Source: Congregibacter litoralis KT71
Lineage (GTDB): Bacteria; Pseudomonadota; Gammaproteobacteria; Pseudomonadales; Halieaceae
Reading direction: 5' to 3'
Length of the DNA stretch: 64,000 bases
Assembly: GCF_000153125.2 (NCBI RefSeq)
Contig: NZ_CM002299.1
Coordinates: forward strand, 496,809-560,808
The notes below the pieces were generated by a model. It ran no database searches. It had not been told where the DNA came from and saw only the letters and a program-made list of their open reading frames with translations. This document shows positions 55,762 through 64,000 of this stretch, one piece after another. Each line of letters opens with the position of its first letter. Within the stretch, counting starts at the first letter, position 1. The position numbers and the translations under genes are program-made.

Positions 55762-56832
55762 TTACTTAATCTGGTAACCCGGTGTTGATTGGGAAAGAGC
55801 GATTTCTTCGTCGGTCATGGTCTCGGCGATGCCCTCAAAAAGCGGTGTAGAGAGGTAACGCTCCCCCGTATCCGGAAGCATCACCAGAAAGACCGAGCCC
55901 TCCGGTGCACTCTCAGCTACCTCCATCGCGATGGCGACGGTAGACCCACCGGAGACACCCGTAAAAATACCTTCTTCCGCGGCCAGTCGTCGAGACCAGG
56001 CCATACCGTCGGCGCCGGAGACGGGCAGCAGTTTGTCGTAAAACCCCTTGTCAAGGCTCTCCTGGAGCACCAGGGGAATGAAGTCCGGGGTCCAGCCCTG
56101 AATAGGGTGGGGTTCAAAGGCGGGGTGACTGGCGGCCGGTGAGCCCTGGTCATCTCGTTCCTGGGCGATGCCGGATGCCACGATGGCAGCGTTGGCGGGT
56201 TCTGTGAGTATGATGTTGACCTCGGGACGTGCTGCGCGGAGCGCTCGCGCAACCCCGGTGACCGTACCTCCGGTCCCGTAGCCTGTGACCCAGTAATCCA
56301 GCTTCTTTCCCTCAAAATCCGCAAGAATTTCCTGTCCCGTGGTGTGCTCATGGATGTCCGCATTCGCAGACGTTTCGAACTGTCGGGCGAAAAACCAGCC
56401 GTTGGCCTCGGCAAGCTCCCGGGCCTTGTTGTACATGCCCAGACCCTTTTCTTCCTTGGGTGTCAGCACCACCTGAGCGCCCAGAAAGCGCATGAGCTTG
56501 CGACGCTCCACGGAAAAGCTCTCCGCCATGGTGATCACCAGGGGATAGCCTTTGGCGGCACAGACCATGGCCAAGCCGATGCCCGTGTTTCCTGAGGTGG
56601 CCTCGACAACGGTCTGGCCGGGTTTCAGGCGGCCCTCGCGCTCGGCTGCCTCAATGATATTGGTGGCCAGACGGTCTTTCACCGAGCCGCCGGGGTTAAA
56701 AGCTTCGACTTTGACGTACACATCCACATGCTTCGGTGCGATACGATTGAGGCGAATACAGGGCGTGTCGCCCACGGTATCGAGCACATTGTCATAGAGG
56801 TGGCCGCGGCCCCGGGTCTTTCGGATGTCCAT
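55762..56832 (-). CDS. cysK: Cysteine synthase A
   Basis: 356 residues from ATG 56832. PLP enzyme with Lys52 in NPGGSVKDRLA, the substrate loop EATSGNTGIGLAM, the phosphate-binding GTGGTVTGVARAL and a C-terminal GVSGGSTVAIA. This is the O-acetylserine sulfhydrylase/cysteine synthase fold, joining O-acetylserine and sulfide to make cysteine. The chain has a C-terminal extension beyond classic CysK with FLVMLPDTGERYLSTPLF. Ends ten bases before the SIMPL gene start and is divergent from the TPR-like gene. Confidence 0.9.
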   Translation of the reverse strand: MDIRKTRGRGHLYDNVLDTVGDTPCIRLNRIAPKHVDVYVKVEAFNPGGSVKDRLATNIIEAAEREGRLKPGQTVVEATSGNTGIGLAMVCAAKGYPLVITMAESFSVERRKLMRFLGAQVVLTPKEEKGLGMYNKARELAEANGWFFARQFETSANADIHEHTTGQEILADFEGKKLDYWVTGYGTGGTVTGVARALRAARPEVNIILTEPANAAIVASGIAQERDDQGSPAASHPAFEPHPIQGWTPDFIPLVLQESLDKGFYDKLLPVSGADGMAWSRRLAAEEGIFTGVSGGSTVAIAMEVAESAPEGSVFLVMLPDTGERYLSTPLFEGIAETMTDEEIALSQSTPGYQIK

Positions 56833-56958
56833 CGAGAATCTCTCCCTGAGTCTGTAAGCTGTGCGCTCCAGCCAAGTTGCCGCCGCAAGCGGCGGGTCTT
56901 CTGCCCAAAGCCCGGAGCGAAGAAGTTGTTCAGAGCTTACAACAATGGGAAGCCCAGT

Positions 56959-58215
56959 GTGGCCCGGGGTCGACGATCCCGGTGGCCCCTGTGTCTGCTT
57001 CTTATTGCTCTCGGGACAGGCCACGAATCCAGGGCCCATCTCCCGGAATACTTCGGCCGCAAATATGTGCAGGTCATCGATGCTTTGACGCCACCGGCCG
57101 CCGCCTGTGAAAGCGCTGATCGCGACGCGCGCAAAACCGCCGATGCTCTAAAAGATCGTCTGGATGATGCGGTGCTCGATGCCGGTGCTTACAGTCCGAG
57201 CCTGGCGGATCCCATCGGCGAGTTGGGCAAGCTTTACAGCACCCTGTGCAATCATCCGGCGGCTCTCAAAGCCAACCGCGATGCTCTGCAGATCGTGCGT
57301 GTTAACGAGGGGCTTTTGAGCCCCGCGCAGATTCCCTATCTCCGTGCCCTTGCCGATGATTATCAGGCTATCGGTGACTTCGCCTCTGCGCAGCAGAGCC
57401 TCCGTTCTGTTTTCCGGGTTCACGGTATGGGACGGGGGAAGCTCAACGATGCCGCCCTGCGCGACAGTCTGGCGTACTTTGCCCGGGCGCGGGCTATCTT
57501 TATCGATCCGCGCTCCCGCGGTGAGCTCAGCCTTTTCTTTGAGGCATTCAATGACAACGAGGATATGCTTGAAGCGCAGCTCGAGCGCGATGACCTTGCC
57601 TACGCCACTCGCGAGGCTCTGTCCGTGAGTCATCTGCGCAACCTGTACCTGCTCCTGGGCACGGACTTTGCCGTGACGTCCAGTCTGTCCGCCGATGCCG
57701 CCAGTCCCGCTGCGGACTTTTTACAGCGTAGTCAGATGCTGACCTACGGCAAAGGACGGGTATTGCTCGAAGAGCTCATAGAAGAGGCCCAGAACGAACC
57801 TCCCCTGACCCGCGCCCGTCTGTATCTGCGGCTGGGAAACTGGCAGCAGTGGAATGCCAAGTGGGGCCAGGCCTGCGATAGCTATGCTCTGGCCTGGGAG
57901 TTCGCTACCGGCAAGGGCAGCGAGGCGCTGCGCAAGCAGCTGGCAAGACCCGCGCTGTTGCCGGAAGACACAGGTTTGTGGGCATCACTCCTGAACCCGG
58001 ACATCGCCGTTAAGGCGAGCATCGTTGCGGGTTTTCGCGTATCCGCACGGGGAGATATTTCCCGGGTAGATGCGGTGATTGAGGACGAGGGCAGTAGTGG
58101 ACTGGCAGGTCGTGTTGCCCGCTGGTTGCGGGATTCCCATGCACGACCTGGCATCGCAGACGGTGCCTGCGCGGCGGGAGAACTTCGTGGGCAACGTCTC
58201 CGGTTGCTGGACTAA
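56959..58215 (+). CDS. Exported TPR-like protein
   Basis: About 418 residues from GTG 56959, which opens a basic signal peptide (RRSRWPLCLLLIALGTGHESRA); TTG 56926 is an alternative. The rest is helical repeats in the TPR style: GELGKLYSTLCNHPAALKANRDALQIVRVNEG, LRALADDYQAIGDFASAQQSLRSVFRV and LYLRLGNWQQWNAKWGQACDSYALAWEFA. No catalytic motif. Divergent from cysK and convergent with the broken GAF-GGDEF gene (gap seven bases). Likely exported partner protein of unknown role. Confidence 0.7.
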   Translation: MARGRRSRWPLCLLLIALGTGHESRAHLPEYFGRKYVQVIDALTPPAAACESADRDARKTADALKDRLDDAVLDAGAYSPSLADPIGELGKLYSTLCNHPAALKANRDALQIVRVNEGLLSPAQIPYLRALADDYQAIGDFASAQQSLRSVFRVHGMGRGKLNDAALRDSLAYFARARAIFIDPRSRGELSLFFEAFNDNEDMLEAQLERDDLAYATREALSVSHLRNLYLLLGTDFAVTSSLSADAASPAADFLQRSQMLTYGKGRVLLEELIEEAQNEPPLTRARLYLRLGNWQQWNAKWGQACDSYALAWEFATGKGSEALRKQLARPALLPEDTGLWASLLNPDIAVKASIVAGFRVSARGDISRVDAVIEDEGSSGLAGRVARWLRDSHARPGIADGACAAGELRGQRLRLLD

Positions 58216-58222
58216 GACCGCC

Positions 58223-58923
58223 TTAGCTTTTGACCAGGGATTGATTGCGTCCCGCAGCCACGGATGCGCTCAAGGCGCTTTCACTCCGCTGCGTCCATGT
58301 GTCAAAGCTCTCATCACCCCGAAAGGCTGTGAGCCCGACGCTAAAGCCTGGCGACGGATCCTCGGCACTGCCCAGGGAAACCCGGCGGATGTTTCGTCGG
58401 ATCCGGTCGGCCACGGCTGCGGCGATAAACTCATTGGCGTCGTCGATCAGAATCGCAAAACGCAGTTCATCGACCCGCGCCAGGGTATCGGACTGGCGGA
58501 TGCAGCCGCGCACCCGCTCGGTCACGGCGCGGAGCAAGCTGTCTTTATCAGGCCCCTCATTCAGCGCGGCAAGCTCATCGATGGTCCACAGCAGTAGCCA
58601 GAGTTCGCCGCCGTGCCGCAATAGGCGCGATAACCGTTGCGCCGCTCGTTGCATCCATCCCAGCGAGCGTCCGCATCAGCGTCCGGGATGGTGACTGTGC
58701 GGCGCGACTGTAAGGTTGCTTCACTGTACTGATGGGTGTTTCGGTGTTCGCGATGCCCGATGGTAAACAGGCTGTTGTCGCCCGGCGCTGCTGCTACGAT
58801 TTCTGTGGTGGTGGGATAGGCGACCCGTGACAGGCTTTGCTCGGCCTCGGTGCTGTCTACAAGGAGCTCCACAGTAGACTGCCATTGCTCGATGTGAGGG
58901 CGGTCGGGGCGTGGATAAAGCAT
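58223..58923 (-). pseudogene. Broken GAF-GGDEF gene
   Basis: Two minus-strand frames together look like one GAF-diguanylate cyclase. The upstream frame (58923 to 58561) has a GAF-type start (HIEQWQSTVELLVDSTEAE, GNPY-like HREHRNTHQYSEATLQSRRTVTIPDADADARW) and then breaks down; the downstream frame (to 58223, ATG 58654) has the middle and end of a GGDEF domain (LWLLLWTIDELAALN, LLRAVTERVRGCIRQSDTLARVDELRFAILIDD) with GGDEF replaced by VDELR. The GAF domain is cut short before its second half, and the active site is lost, so the gene looks decayed rather than a simple frameshift. Could alternatively be two small genes. Confidence 0.6.
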
Positions 58924-59062
58924 CGATAGTAAACCCCTAAAAAGCTATATTCGCAATTGCAGCTTAGTGCATTCAGCAAGCTACAGCGATATTCTAACCC
59001 TGTTTCTTATAGGGGCGGCCCCCTGGCACGGGGCCTCGTGGTCCGCATCAAAGGTCTCAAAG

Positions 59063-60895
59063 ATGACAGCTACCAAAGCCTTGAGTTCGCTTGCGCGGCG
59101 CCACAAAATTCTGACTGCGGTGGTGATGGGATCCGCAATGTTCGCAGGCGCCGCTGAGCATGACGCTTCGGCGGAGTACAAACAGGCTTACTTTGGCGAA
59201 CTGCACCTGCATACCTCTTACTCCCTGGATGCCTACATCGGCGGGACGCGCCTTACGCCCTCCATGGCCTATCGCTTTGCCAAGGGAGAAGCGATGAGCG
59301 TGAATGGCCAGCCGCATAGCATTGGGCGGCCTCTGGACTTTGCCGCCGTCACCGATCACGCGGAGTACCTCGGAGAAATGCAGGCGACGCAGGTAGCGGC
59401 GACACCCGGCTATGACAACGAAAAGCTCGACGAGCTGAGAAATCTCAGCTCCTATGAGGAGCAGGAAGCGTGGTTCCTTCGCGAGGTGGTGGCCAACTCC
59501 CGAGGCGGTCGGCCAAAGCACACCGCGTTCTATCCCGGTGAGCTCGCGGAGAAAAGCGCCTGGCAGCTGATGATCGATACCGCCAATGCGCACTATGAGC
59601 CCGGGTCCTTTACCACGCTGATTGCTTACGAGTGGTCCTCTGCGCCCCAGGGCGGCAACATGCATCGCAACGTCATCTTCCGGGATGACAAGGTCCCGGC
59701 TCTGCCTTTCTCCTCTATTGACTCACCGGACGAGGAAGACCTGTGGGCCTGGATGGGAGAGCAGGAGGCCCTGGGTTCGACTCTCCTGGCAATTCCCCAT
59801 AACTCTAACGCCAGCAAGGGCTTTATGTTTGAGCCCGTGGATAACTCGGGTGACCCCATCGATGCCGAATATGCCCGTCTGCGCAGCCACTTCGAGCCGC
59901 TGATCGAGATGATGCAGATCAAGGGTAATTCCGAGGTGCATCGCAAATTCTGGCCGGCGGATGAGTTTGCTGATTTTGAGAATGGCGACAGCATTCAGAC
60001 GCACAGTGAGCGCCGTTTTGAAAAATCAGGCTTTGTCCGGGCAGCGGTAATAGAGGGCCTGGGCTACGAGCAAAGCCTGGGCATCAATCCCTACAAACTG
60101 GGCTTTGTGGGAGGTACGGACAGTCACAACGGTACGCCGAGTGATGTGGCGGAGGATAGCTACGTCGGCAGCCACGGGGCAGCGGATGGCTCCGTTGAAC
60201 GCCGCCAGGTGGAGGATATTCCCGGCTGGATCCTGGCGCGAGAATCCAGCCCCGGTTCCATCACTGGTGTGTACGCCACGGCCAATACACGCGAGGATAT
60301 TTACGACGCCCTTCGGGCACGGGAAACCTTTGTTACCTCGGGGCCGAGGATAAAGCCCCGTTTCTATGGCGGCGCCAGCTTGCCGGTCGATCCGAGGGAT
60401 GCGGGGGAGCTGGTGGCCCGAGGCTACGCCGACGGTCAGCCCATGGGTTCCACACTGTCGGCGCTGTCTAAGGCGCCGGTGTTTTACGTTCACGCCATGA
60501 AAGATCCTGAGGGGGCCAATCTCGATCGTATCCAGATTGTCAAAGGTTGGGTGGACGCCGAGGGAGTCACCCGGGAGCGCATCTACGATGTTGCGGTCTC
60601 CGATGATCGGCCCATCAATGACGATGGGCGCTGCACCGTAACCGTGGGCAACACCGTAGACCTCGCTACAGCGACCTACGCAAACACCATCGGTGCTTCC
60701 GAGCTCATGGCCCGATGGTCGGATCCTGACTTTGATCCCGCGCAGCCTGCGCTCTACTACACCCGCACCCTGGAAATTCCCACGCCGCGATGGACAAGCT
60801 ACGACGCCGTGCGCTTTGGAAAAGCGCTGCTCGATGACGTGCCCTCGACGATACAGGAGCGGGCCTGGAGCTCTCCCATCTGGTATGTGCCCTGA
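59063..60895 (+). CDS. DUF3604-domain exported protein (copy 2)
   Basis: 610 residues from ATG 59063 (AAAGG upstream), which begins a signal peptide cut near HDASA. DUF3604: YFGELHLHTSYSLDAYIGGT, FAAVTDHAEYLGEM, GGTDSHNGTPSDVAEDSYVG and the shared C-terminus IPTPRWTSYDAVRFGK...SSPIWYVP. Clearly paralogous to the gene at 30181-32109, 29 kb away. The end of its frame overlaps the phospholipase D gene by 11 bases. Function unknown. Confidence 0.87.
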   Translation: MTATKALSSLARRHKILTAVVMGSAMFAGAAEHDASAEYKQAYFGELHLHTSYSLDAYIGGTRLTPSMAYRFAKGEAMSVNGQPHSIGRPLDFAAVTDHAEYLGEMQATQVAATPGYDNEKLDELRNLSSYEEQEAWFLREVVANSRGGRPKHTAFYPGELAEKSAWQLMIDTANAHYEPGSFTTLIAYEWSSAPQGGNMHRNVIFRDDKVPALPFSSIDSPDEEDLWAWMGEQEALGSTLLAIPHNSNASKGFMFEPVDNSGDPIDAEYARLRSHFEPLIEMMQIKGNSEVHRKFWPADEFADFENGDSIQTHSERRFEKSGFVRAAVIEGLGYEQSLGINPYKLGFVGGTDSHNGTPSDVAEDSYVGSHGAADGSVERRQVEDIPGWILARESSPGSITGVYATANTREDIYDALRARETFVTSGPRIKPRFYGGASLPVDPRDAGELVARGYADGQPMGSTLSALSKAPVFYVHAMKDPEGANLDRIQIVKGWVDAEGVTRERIYDVAVSDDRPINDDGRCTVTVGNTVDLATATYANTIGASELMARWSDPDFDPAQPALYYTRTLEIPTPRWTSYDAVRFGKALLDDVPSTIQERAWSSPIWYVP

Positions 60896-62441
60896 GGTGC
60901 GCAAGATCGGGGTAGATCTCTGGCGATCCGCCGTGGTCGCCGTCGCAGTGTCAGCCTTGCAGGCCTGCTCCTCCTTTTCTTCTCTTCCACCTTTGCCGGC
61001 GGAGCCGAGGGCGGTTGAAACGGCGAGCCCTCCCGCGACGGCGCCGCTGTGGACCGAGGTGGAAGAAGTCCGCAGGGATAACTGGAACATCCTCCTCAAC
61101 GATGGCGCAACGGCGCTGGACTGGCGCCTTACCGCCATCGATTCGGCGACGCAGAGTCTCGATCTCCAGACTTTCCTGTGGTCCCTGGATCGCGTGGGCT
61201 CTGCCATGCTGAATCATTTGTTGGCGGCGGCGGATCGTGGTGTGCGGGTCAGGCTCCTCGTGGATGATTCCTTCCTTCTGGGCGAGGACGATCTGCTCCT
61301 CGCCCTCGCGGAGCATCCGAACATCGCCTACCGCGTGTTTAATCCGTATAAAAGACGGCAGGACGGCTTTGCCACCCGGGAAGCGATGAACCTCGGTGAT
61401 TTCGATCGCCTCAACCATCGCATGCACAACAAGGTCATGTTGGTAGATAACCGCGTCGCCATTGTTGGCGGCCGGAATCTGGCCGATGAGTACTTCGGTT
61501 TGCATGAGGAGGCGAATTTTCGTGATATGGAGCTGCTGGTGGGCGGTGACATCGTTCCTAGTTTGAGCGCGGTGTTCGATGACTACTGGAATGATCTCTG
61601 GTCCGTGCCCATCGAGGCGCTTGCCCACAGGGGGCCGAATTACGAACGTCTCTCCGATACGGTGCGTATTCGCGATCCGGAGCTTTTGGCGCATAGCGAG
61701 TCTGAGCAGCCTGCCTTGCTCCTCCGCTGGCGCACGGCGGTAAAAGACGCCCTGCCCGGGGAGCCGGAGCTTCTGGTGGATACGCCGCCACCTGCAGACA
61801 TCACGGCAGAATCCAGTGCCCCGATGCAGCTGGCGCAGGAATTGATTGAGGTCTTTGACAGCGCCAGGGAGGAGGTCATCGTGATATCGGCCTACCTCAT
61901 ACCATCACCGGGGTTGGAAGCCGTCGTCGAGCGGGCTGCGCGTCGCGGCGTGCGCATCCGTATCCTCACTAACTCCATACGCTCAAACAATCACATCACG
62001 GCGCACAGTGCCTACCGCAATCATATTGGCGAGCTTATGGAAGACGGCGCGGAGCTCCACGAGGTGCGCATCGATGCGGGGAACCGAACACGCTATATGC
62101 TCTCGCCGGTGGACAAGAAGGCACTGGCGCTCCACGCAAAGGTTTTGGTGATTGATGGAGACCGGGTATTTGTGGGGAGCCCGAACCTGGATCCACGCTC
62201 CATGAGAATCAACACTGAGGTAGGTCTACTGGTCCGCAGCGAAGCGTTGAATGAGCGGATCAGAGAGAGTGTTGAGCCGGATCTGAGTCAGGCGAATGCC
62301 TGGAGTCTGCAGCTGGACGAGTCAAATCGCGTGGTGTGGGTTGCCGAGGGGCAGACGCTGTCCAAGCAGCCCGCTGCGAGCTTTATGCAGCGCCTTGAGG
62401 ATTGGTTTTTTGCGCATCTGCCTATTGAGGGTCAGATGTAG
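60885..62441 (+). CDS. Phospholipase D-family lipoprotein
   Basis: 518 residues from ATG 60885 (GTG 60897 also possible). Lipobox ending LQACSS predicts a lipoprotein. Two HKD motifs: HNKVMLVDNRVAIVGGRN and LHAKVLVIDGDRVFVGSPN, the pair needed for phosphatidyl transfer. The overall size and the DQTFLWSLD-like start are as in cardiolipin-synthase-like (ClsC/YmdC-type) enzymes, more than in secreted PLD toxins. Coupled to the DUF3604 gene by overlap, but a functional link is unknown. Confidence 0.87.
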   Translation: MCPEVRKIGVDLWRSAVVAVAVSALQACSSFSSLPPLPAEPRAVETASPPATAPLWTEVEEVRRDNWNILLNDGATALDWRLTAIDSATQSLDLQTFLWSLDRVGSAMLNHLLAAADRGVRVRLLVDDSFLLGEDDLLLALAEHPNIAYRVFNPYKRRQDGFATREAMNLGDFDRLNHRMHNKVMLVDNRVAIVGGRNLADEYFGLHEEANFRDMELLVGGDIVPSLSAVFDDYWNDLWSVPIEALAHRGPNYERLSDTVRIRDPELLAHSESEQPALLLRWRTAVKDALPGEPELLVDTPPPADITAESSAPMQLAQELIEVFDSAREEVIVISAYLIPSPGLEAVVERAARRGVRIRILTNSIRSNNHITAHSAYRNHIGELMEDGAELHEVRIDAGNRTRYMLSPVDKKALALHAKVLVIDGDRVFVGSPNLDPRSMRINTEVGLLVRSEALNERIRESVEPDLSQANAWSLQLDESNRVVWVAEGQTLSKQPAASFMQRLEDWFFAHLPIEGQM

Positions 62442-62528
62442 TCGCGGCTGAGGAAGCCCCATTTGCAACACGATTGGTCGGGTCGGGGACTTGGCGCAAA
62501 ATCAGGCAGACTCGAACTGGGGAGTGCT

Positions 62529-62984
62529 ATGACAAAAAGAAAATGCGGGGCCCGGAGTGTGACTGCGCTGCTCATGATGCTGTCAACGCTGGTGACCCCA
62601 CAGAGCCACGCCCAGGACCTCGATTGGCTTGTGGGCTGCTGGGAGTCTTTTGAGAATTACAGCAAGGAGGTTTGGGTGAAAAACCCGGACGGCACTCTCC
62701 TGGGTTTCAGTGCCTCCATCGAGCGTAACGACATCGCTTTCTATGAGCTCCTGTATATCCGTGAAGTTGGCGGCGTGTTGACCTACACGGCCCATCCCTC
62801 GGGTCAGAACCCTGCTGTATTCGTGATCAGTGACCGTGACGAGCAGCGACTGGTCTTCGAGAACCCGCAGCACGATTACCCCCAGCGTATCGTCTATGAA
62901 CGGGAGGGCGATGCGCTCACCGCGGCGATTTCTCTTTTGAACGGCGGGAGACGACTGTCTTTTACCCAGGAAAGTTGCCGTTAG
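62529..62984 (+). CDS. DUF6265-like exported protein
   Basis: 151 residues from ATG 62529; GGAG at 62521-62524 sets the start. Signal peptide to about SHAQ, then a beta-rich domain: DLDWLVGCWES, a lipocalin-like first strand, VWVKNPDGTLLGFSASIERNDIAFYELLYIRE and FENPQHDYPQRIVYEREGDALTAAI. Such DUF6265 proteins are exported and of unknown function, perhaps binding lipids. Ends four bases before the tRNA-Gly gene. Confidence 0.8.
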   Translation: MTKRKCGARSVTALLMMLSTLVTPQSHAQDLDWLVGCWESFENYSKEVWVKNPDGTLLGFSASIERNDIAFYELLYIREVGGVLTYTAHPSGQNPAVFVISDRDEQRLVFENPQHDYPQRIVYEREGDALTAAISLLNGGRRLSFTQESCR

Positions 62985-62988
62985 CAGT

Positions 62989-63062
62989 TGGAGCGGGTGA
63001 TGGGAATCGAACCCACGTCATCAGCTTGGGAAGCTGAGGTTCTACCATTAAACTACACCCGC
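62989..63062 (-). tRNA. tRNA-Gly, anticodon CCC
   Basis: Cloverleaf on the minus strand: acceptor GCGGGTG paired with CACCCGC, D-arm with TTTAATGGTAGA, anticodon stem TCAGC/GCTGA with loop TTCCCAA giving anticodon CCC, T-arm with GTTCGATTC, and a chromosomally encoded CCA end (tgg at 62989-62991 on the plus strand). It decodes GGG. It lies between DUF6265 and PPK2 and is the only RNA gene I find. Confidence 0.96.
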
Positions 63063-63138
63063 GCTGCCGAGTCAGACACCGACACAATAATCACAAGGCA
63101 GCTGTGAGTCTACCGATGAATAGCCGGGAGGCGAGAAG

Positions 63139-63918
63139 ATGAAGCGCAAGCAATACGAGCACGAATTGCGTCAATTGCAGGCCGAACTGGTGGCGCTGCA
63201 GGAGTGGGTCAAGGATACCGCCCAGCGGGTCATCGTGGTCTTTGAGGGGCGTGATGCCGCAGGCAAGGGCGGGTGTATTCGAGCGCTCACGGAGCGTGTA
63301 AGCCCTCGGGTTTTTCGCGTGGTGGCCTTGCCCAAGCCCTCGGACCGCGAAAAAAGCCAGATCTATCTCCAACGTTACATCTCTCATTTTCCCGCGGCGG
63401 GGGAGATCGTGGTGTTCGATCGCAGTTGGTACAACCGCGCCGGTGTTGAGAGGGTCATGGGGTTCTGCACCGAGCAGGAATCCCAGCGTTTCTTACAGGA
63501 ATGCCCGAATTTTGAGCGCAGCATGATCGTGGACAGCGGTGTGCTTTTCTTCAAATACTGGCTGGAGGTCAGCGAAGAGAAGCAGGAGCAGCGGTTTCAG
63601 GATCGCATTGATGACCCCGTCAAACAATGGAAACTGTCTCCCATGGACTTACCCTCCCGGGAGCGTTGGTATGAGTACTCCCGGGCACGGGACGACATGC
63701 TCCGGGCCACGGATACGGACTTCGCGCCGTGGAATATTCTCAACTCCGACGACAAGCGGCGGGCGCGTTTGAACATGATCCGCCACTTTTTGTCACAGGT
63801 GCCCTACGAGAAAGAAGATCGTCCACCCATTGATTTACCGCCGCGGGACATGAGTGATGCCTACGACGACAGCGCCAGCATCGCTGAACGACGCTGGGTG
63901 AAAGATCACTATGGCTAA
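63139..63918 (+). CDS. ppk2: Polyphosphate kinase 2
   Basis: 259 residues; GGGAGGCGAG precedes the ATG. PPK2 kinase fold with Walker A GRDAAGKGG (residues 37-45), the lid Arg-rich region and Walker B-like EIVVFDRSWYNRAGVERVMGF, and C-terminal WKLSPMDLPSRERWYEYSRARDDML. It moves phosphate between polyphosphate and nucleoside di- or triphosphates. Which class it is cannot be told, though the length fits the shorter class I type. About 37 bases separate its stop from a partial convergent gene. Confidence 0.93.
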   Translation: MKRKQYEHELRQLQAELVALQEWVKDTAQRVIVVFEGRDAAGKGGCIRALTERVSPRVFRVVALPKPSDREKSQIYLQRYISHFPAAGEIVVFDRSWYNRAGVERVMGFCTEQESQRFLQECPNFERSMIVDSGVLFFKYWLEVSEEKQEQRFQDRIDDPVKQWKLSPMDLPSRERWYEYSRARDDMLRATDTDFAPWNILNSDDKRRARLNMIRHFLSQVPYEKEDRPPIDLPPRDMSDAYDDSASIAERRWVKDHYG

Positions 63919-63954
63919 GGTCGTATTAAGGCCAAAGGTCGTATTGAGAGCGCC

Positions 63955-64000
63955 TTAATTCAGGGTGATTTCGATGAGCGTTTCGCCATCCACCATGAAC
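63955..64000 (-). CDS. 3' end of an unidentified gene
   Basis: An open minus-strand frame enters from beyond base 64000 and ends at TAA (63955-63957), giving only FMVDGETLIEITLN. Too little to identify. Two copies of aaggtcgtatt at about 63917-63946 lie between it and the PPK2 stop. Confidence 0.4.
   Translation of the reverse strand, partial: FMVDGETLIEITLN

Noticed and set aside
60026..61207. 393-residue minus-strand open frame
   Set aside because: Antisense to DUF3604 copy 2 and the phospholipase D gene; shows no recognisable domain.

Overview
The window is a dense, GC-rich stretch of a Gram-negative chromosome. Signs of this include LpxL-type lipid A acylation, Sec, Tat and lipoprotein signals, and a MauA/MauD periplasmic maturation system. 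The gene set (soxB, aryl- and alkyl-sulfatases, a bacterial voltage-gated Na+ channel, membrane pyrophosphatase, DUF3604 proteins) suggests a marine gammaproteobacterium. The OM60/NOR5 (Halieaceae) clade is my best guess from gene style, not a proven placement. I see no insertion sequence, prophage, integron, CRISPR array or rRNA, and only one tRNA (Gly, CCC anticodon).

Layout. 1-2.6 kb: 3' end of soxB, a DUF302 protein, an alpha/beta hydrolase and a DsrE-like exported protein. 2.6-9.2 kb: a minus-strand run with a Ca-binding-like exported protein, a thioesterase, a NaChBac-type channel, a trans-aconitate methyltransferase-like enzyme, a GPH/MFS transporter and an alkylsulfatase lipoprotein. 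9.3-16.7 kb: DUF937 protein, patatin, an ELM1-like/polysaccharide deacetylase pair, a DJ-1/LpxL/DUF1295 operon, an HD protein and an SDR. 16.8-22.4 kb: MFS transporter, 2OG-Fe(II) oxygenase and a five-gene minus operon ending in a nucleoside hydrolase. 22.5-29.6 kb: M14 peptidase, arylsulfatase, a large exported W/Y/G-rich repeat protein and small membrane ORFs. 30-36.7 kb: DUF4124, DUF3604, HupE/UreJ and a 1089-residue beta-propeller protein.

36.7-40.7 kb is the most distinctive locus. It is a complete tryptophan tryptophylquinone (TTQ) amine dehydrogenase operon: large subunit, MauE, MauD, TTQ small subunit, monohaem cytochrome c, then a phosphoribosyltransferase. No amicyanin or mauG gene lies beside it. 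A paralogous phosphoribosyltransferase is divergent from it and adjoins an NCS2 permease and an ATZ/TRZ-type deaminase (40.9-44.1 kb), a plausible purine-base salvage set.

44.1-64 kb: K+-dependent-type membrane pyrophosphatase; a fatty-acid desaturase divergent from a PaaX-family regulator; a YghU-type GST; a START protein; a two-subunit molybdenum hydroxylase; a PAS-GGDEF-EAL protein; SIMPL protein; cysteine synthase; a TPR-like exported protein; a broken GAF-GGDEF gene; a second DUF3604 protein; a phospholipase-D lipoprotein; DUF6265; tRNA-Gly; and PPK2. Sulfur and sulfate-ester chemistry (soxB, DsrE, two sulfatases, cysK) and amine/purine nitrogen acquisition are the recurring themes.
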